Source: Argentina anserina (taxonomy: Eukaryota > Streptophyta > Magnoliopsida > Rosales > Rosaceae). From it: a DNA stretch of 64,000 nt. The stretch covers positions 17,185,395 through 17,249,394 of the forward strand of contig NC_065878.1 of the NCBI RefSeq assembly GCF_933775445.1, given 5' to 3'. Position 1 is the stretch's first letter, and every line of letters starts with the position of its first letter. Made by a program: the position numbers and the translations under genes. This document shows positions 60,865 through 64,000 of this stretch, in pieces. The notes below the pieces were generated by a model. That model did not search any database, was not told the DNA's origin, and was given only the letters and a program-made list of their open reading frames with translations.

Positions 60865-63551
60865 ATGCGAGCTGATACCCTCTGATACGATACTGTGTGT
60901 CTGTGGATACACACAACTGTAAGTATAGGAGTGTATAAGGGTCTGGAGCTAAAAAAGAGGCGAGGGAAGGTCAGAGGTCTGAGAGAAATTGCAGAGATTT
61001 GTTAGGCTGTTAGGAGATTTTGGAGGTAAAGTCGAGGTCGTTAATGGCTGGTACGACCTGAACAACTTGTTTATATTCGAAGACCTTCGTATGTTTGAGT
61101 GTTTTATCACTTTATGATGTAACGAGAGACCCGACCCAAATCTTTTTGGGTTTAGGATGGTCATGAATCTTGGATTGGGCTCGCTTTTTCTTGAAAGTTT
61201 CTCGATATATTAGCTGTGATAATTAGAGAGCCAATTACGAACTTGCTTTTTTATGGTCTCTTCTTGTTTCAACCTTCGTGATAGTTGATGTTTAAACTAG
61301 ATACGAAAGAGTTAGATCTATCAAAAATGTTGGCCTCCACCATCGTGCGTCACGCATGGTCAGACGAGATGTGTGCTTGGGGATTGGGTGTGGTGATCGG
61401 AGATTGGGATGGATGAGGGTCATGGTTTTTGATTTTCAGTCTAGGGCGGTGACTGCAGGGGGGATTAGTGAGCAAAGAATGGTGTTCGTTCGTGGGCTGC
61501 TGATCAAGTCTCCAGATTTCACAAGAAGGGAGGAGGACGGTGGTTTTGTAGCAAAGAACGTTAGGTGTTTGATCTCTTGTGTCGCTAATCACCAGGGATA
61601 TTGGCACTTTTGGTTCGGGTTTGAGGTGGCGGATGATGGTTGCTGCGAGATCTCAAATGGTGAACCCTGTTTGGCGGTGGTCGGAGCTCGTGAGCGGCGG
61701 CGTATCAGAGAGTCAGGAGGTGGTGTGGTTGCGGTGGTTCTGCATAAACGATCTTGGGTTGGAACTATTAATTGGGCCCCCATTGCCATATTTGAGATAT
61801 GGGCCTTTTCTTTGTCAAGTGTTTGGGGGGTTTTGGGGCATTCCTCTAGGTCCTTTAAAGTTTATCTATTTATGTTTAGTTTTTTACCTGTGTTATGTCG
61901 TTTGTTTTTGCGTTTTACGTATAATAAGTCCATACATTAGTTTTGTTGGACGAGTTGGGCTTTGTGTCTGTGTGCGCACTCAATGTGTCTTGTCTGCTCT
62001 ACGGATGCGATTAGTTCCTTGTTTCGTCAAATAATTGTTGCCGCCTAGTGGCAGAGTGAGACTAAGTGTCGTCGGATTGCTTATTGTCCGACGGCAACAT
62101 AGTTGGAGAGCTGTTTTATTAGACATTAGGATATGTAATTGTTGTTTGATAGTTGATTGAGTTACATATCTAGTAATCTCTCCACCATGTCACCGTTGTT
62201 CGAAATCAAATAAGGTCGTCATTAGTATGATACTCTATGTTAGTTAGTGATTTGTTGGGTACTCTCAAAGTACTTTGATGTTTGCTCGAAATTGAAGACC
62301 TTGAAGAAAAGACATGCCTATGGATTTGTATTTGAATGTTGTTTTGGTGTCGGAGCGTTGGTATTGTTCCACCGCACAAATTGACCCTTCCTGAGCTGCG
62401 GGGAGCGGAATGAGGGCCGGGTTCGGGTTCACTAATAGAACCATCGAAGTGCCCAGAAGGCAAAGCTTGAAGTTTTGGAACAAAAAAATAATGCTTGGAA
62501 CAATTTTAGCTGGGGCTTCTTGCATGTAATTCTCGTATAGAAGTGTTGGCACTTCAATTGTGCAAGCAGGTCAAGGAGAGTGATAGAGAGCGTTGGGTGC
62601 TCTGAGCAGACCAAAATACCCCTGATATTATTTTAGGTGACGTTCAAACTAACGGGTTGTGTACATTTAATGAGTCGGGGTTTCAAGTTTGTGTACTTAA
62701 GTTTACATTTTATTACCTGATGTATAGAAATTCATAGTGAACCTTATTTCATGTACAATTTGTAGAATTTTCCTACTCAAAATTATATTGTATTTTGAAA
62801 TTCAACAAAAATTCCAAATTCTCACTACATAGAGCCTTACAGTGCCGTAAATTGTAGGCTACTAGAACGCATACCCGATGCATCATGTATAATGTGAATC
62901 CCATTTGGCTTTGGACTAGCTAGCAGGACATTCTAATTGGGTGATATGATATTTGGAGCTAGAGAATAGACTAAGCAACTTCCTAGGGGACAATCCCACC
63001 TGAACTGATATAATTGAGTTCCATTTTGGGGTAGCATAGTTGATTTTTACAAGCAAGTGAAGACATTTTGCTTCGATCGAAATTCCTAGCTACGGTAGCT
63101 AGCTTAACATTCCAATTCTTAAATTGCATGTAGTAATGGTGTAGGCAACCACTCTTCAATAATAATGGAGTACTATACTACTAAGGCATTAATCTCTTTA
63201 TCTAGTTCAGGGGATAGTTCAGATTTCATTTTCATTATGTTTTTGATACAATATTAGGTCCTCTTTTGTTTCCAATTCTTGGCAAAAGATCATGGAATGC
63301 TACTTATTCGTAGAGAGTTTTTCCAATGAAGACCATCTTGTTGAAGATTAATTGAGGACCAAAGACTTAATTGTTAATTAGATATATTTTTCTATTATAA
63401 TTTTTCATCTCAACCGTTTAGATTTTAAGTCTATATAAGTGGATTATTTGTACAAATTTCTAGTCAATTTAGTAATAGTTAAGGTATCAAAATAGATCAA
63501 ATTAGTGAACAAACTGAAAAATGTCAAACATGAACCATTCAAGTTCATAAT
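60865..63551. other. ARA6 upstream region and unannotated sequence
   Basis: No recognisable gene. The longest frame is 61356-61940 (+, 194 codons, Gly/Arg/Val-rich), without a family I know and in locally GC-richer sequence that may be a mobile-element piece. A short frame set at 62206-62552 (-) is likewise unrecognised. From 62640 on the sequence is AT-rich. Confidence 0.4.
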
Positions 63552-64000
63552 TAGGAGTGGGCACGGGACGGGATGGGACGGGTCGGGGCTCATCCCACGT
63601 CTCATCCCACTCTTTTGAATCGGGAGGGGATCGGGACGGAACGAGAGTTTTTAAGAATGCATCTTACTCGAGATTAATCCCGGTTGGGACGGGACGAGAT
63701 CGGGACAGGACGAGACAAATCCCACCTTCTTTTGAAGTTAAATAAAAACTTATATTTTTACTTTTTCATTAACAAAATAACATTCAATAATGAAATTTTA
63801 ACACAAAAAATGCATATTATGTTCAAAATATTATAATTTACCATTATTATTTGAGTTGATATAATTTTGGAGTTATTAAGAACATAAATGAGTTTCATTT
63901 TGATACAAATATATAAGAATTTTTAAGTTTCATTAAAGGTGGGACGGGACGAGACGAAGCGGGATAGAAATGATTCGTCCCATGTCTCATCCCACTATTA
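63552..64000. mobile_element. hAT-like MITE cut by the window end
   Basis: Starts TAGGAGTGGGCACGGGACGG and ends at the window edge in CCCATGTCTCATCCCACTA, an inverted counterpart. Both arms are full of GGGACGGGAC and CTCATCCCAC motifs around an AT-rich centre. Layout matches the MITE at 43982-44445. The right end and target duplication are outside the window. Confidence 0.7.

Noticed and set aside
62206..62552. Short minus-strand frames with Pro/Ser-rich ends, considered as a secreted peptide precursor
   Set aside because: No signal peptide in the relevant frame and no known peptide motif.
1..64000. CRISPR array, prokaryotic operon, tRNA or rRNA genes
   Set aside because: Repeats present are microsatellites, minisatellites and transposon parts. 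I saw no tRNA box pair or rRNA sequence, and gene structure is plainly that of a plant nucleus.

Overview
This is a 64 kb stretch of nuclear DNA from a flowering plant, most likely a eudicot. The signs are short-exon genes with AT-rich introns, conserved plant proteins (exocyst SEC8, VPS33, SDP6, ARA6/RABF1, PUB14-like, SVR1), Tekay/Del-like and copia retroelements, and many (CT)n and (TA)n microsatellites. I cannot name the species.

Layout. 93-8661 (+): C-terminal three quarters of the exocyst subunit SEC8. 10210-15745 (+): a long DC1-domain gene split by a 3.05 kb solo LTR with a perfect 5-bp target duplication, and also carrying a nonsense codon. 16049-17833 (-): remnant of an armadillo-repeat kinesin (KIN-UC/ARK1 type) that keeps its first exon and last four armadillo exons but has lost the motor and stalk. 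20098-23184 (-): an SVR1-type plastid pseudouridine synthase gene with all ten exons but one frameshift and one nonsense codon. 23.2-32.9 kb: a transposon-rich block, with diverged direct repeats, a composite hAT-like element, and a decayed Ty1/copia element (27870-32284, -) inside a DUF4283/zinc-knuckle ORF fragment. 33520-37003 (-): intact SDP6, the mitochondrial FAD glycerol-3-phosphate dehydrogenase. 38.2-38.4 kb: degraded fragment of the nearby U-box gene. 38877-45956 (+): intact VPS33 with a 464-bp hAT MITE in intron 18. 46360-49254 (-): intact PUB14-like U-box/ARM E3 ligase. 50613-51002 (-): short intronless SKP1-like gene. 51366-57685: a 6.3 kb hAT-like non-autonomous element holding four ~505-bp tandem repeats and 2.5 kb of GTAACT-rich simple sequence. 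58209-60864 (-): intact ARA6/RABF1 GTPase. 61-64 kb: no gene I can support, ending in another MITE cut by the window edge.

The genes do not form a pathway. Three intact or partial ones (SEC8, VPS33, ARA6) act in endomembrane trafficking, and two (PUB14-like, SKP1-like) in ubiquitin ligation, but this looks like ordinary gene order rather than a cluster. I found no clear new biological system. The most unusual items are four GC-AG introns in one gene, three separately broken genes in the first 23 kb, and the large repeat-filled hAT-like element. Exon borders were placed by eye from splice signals, reading frame and remembered family sequence, and were checked by phase and summed length.
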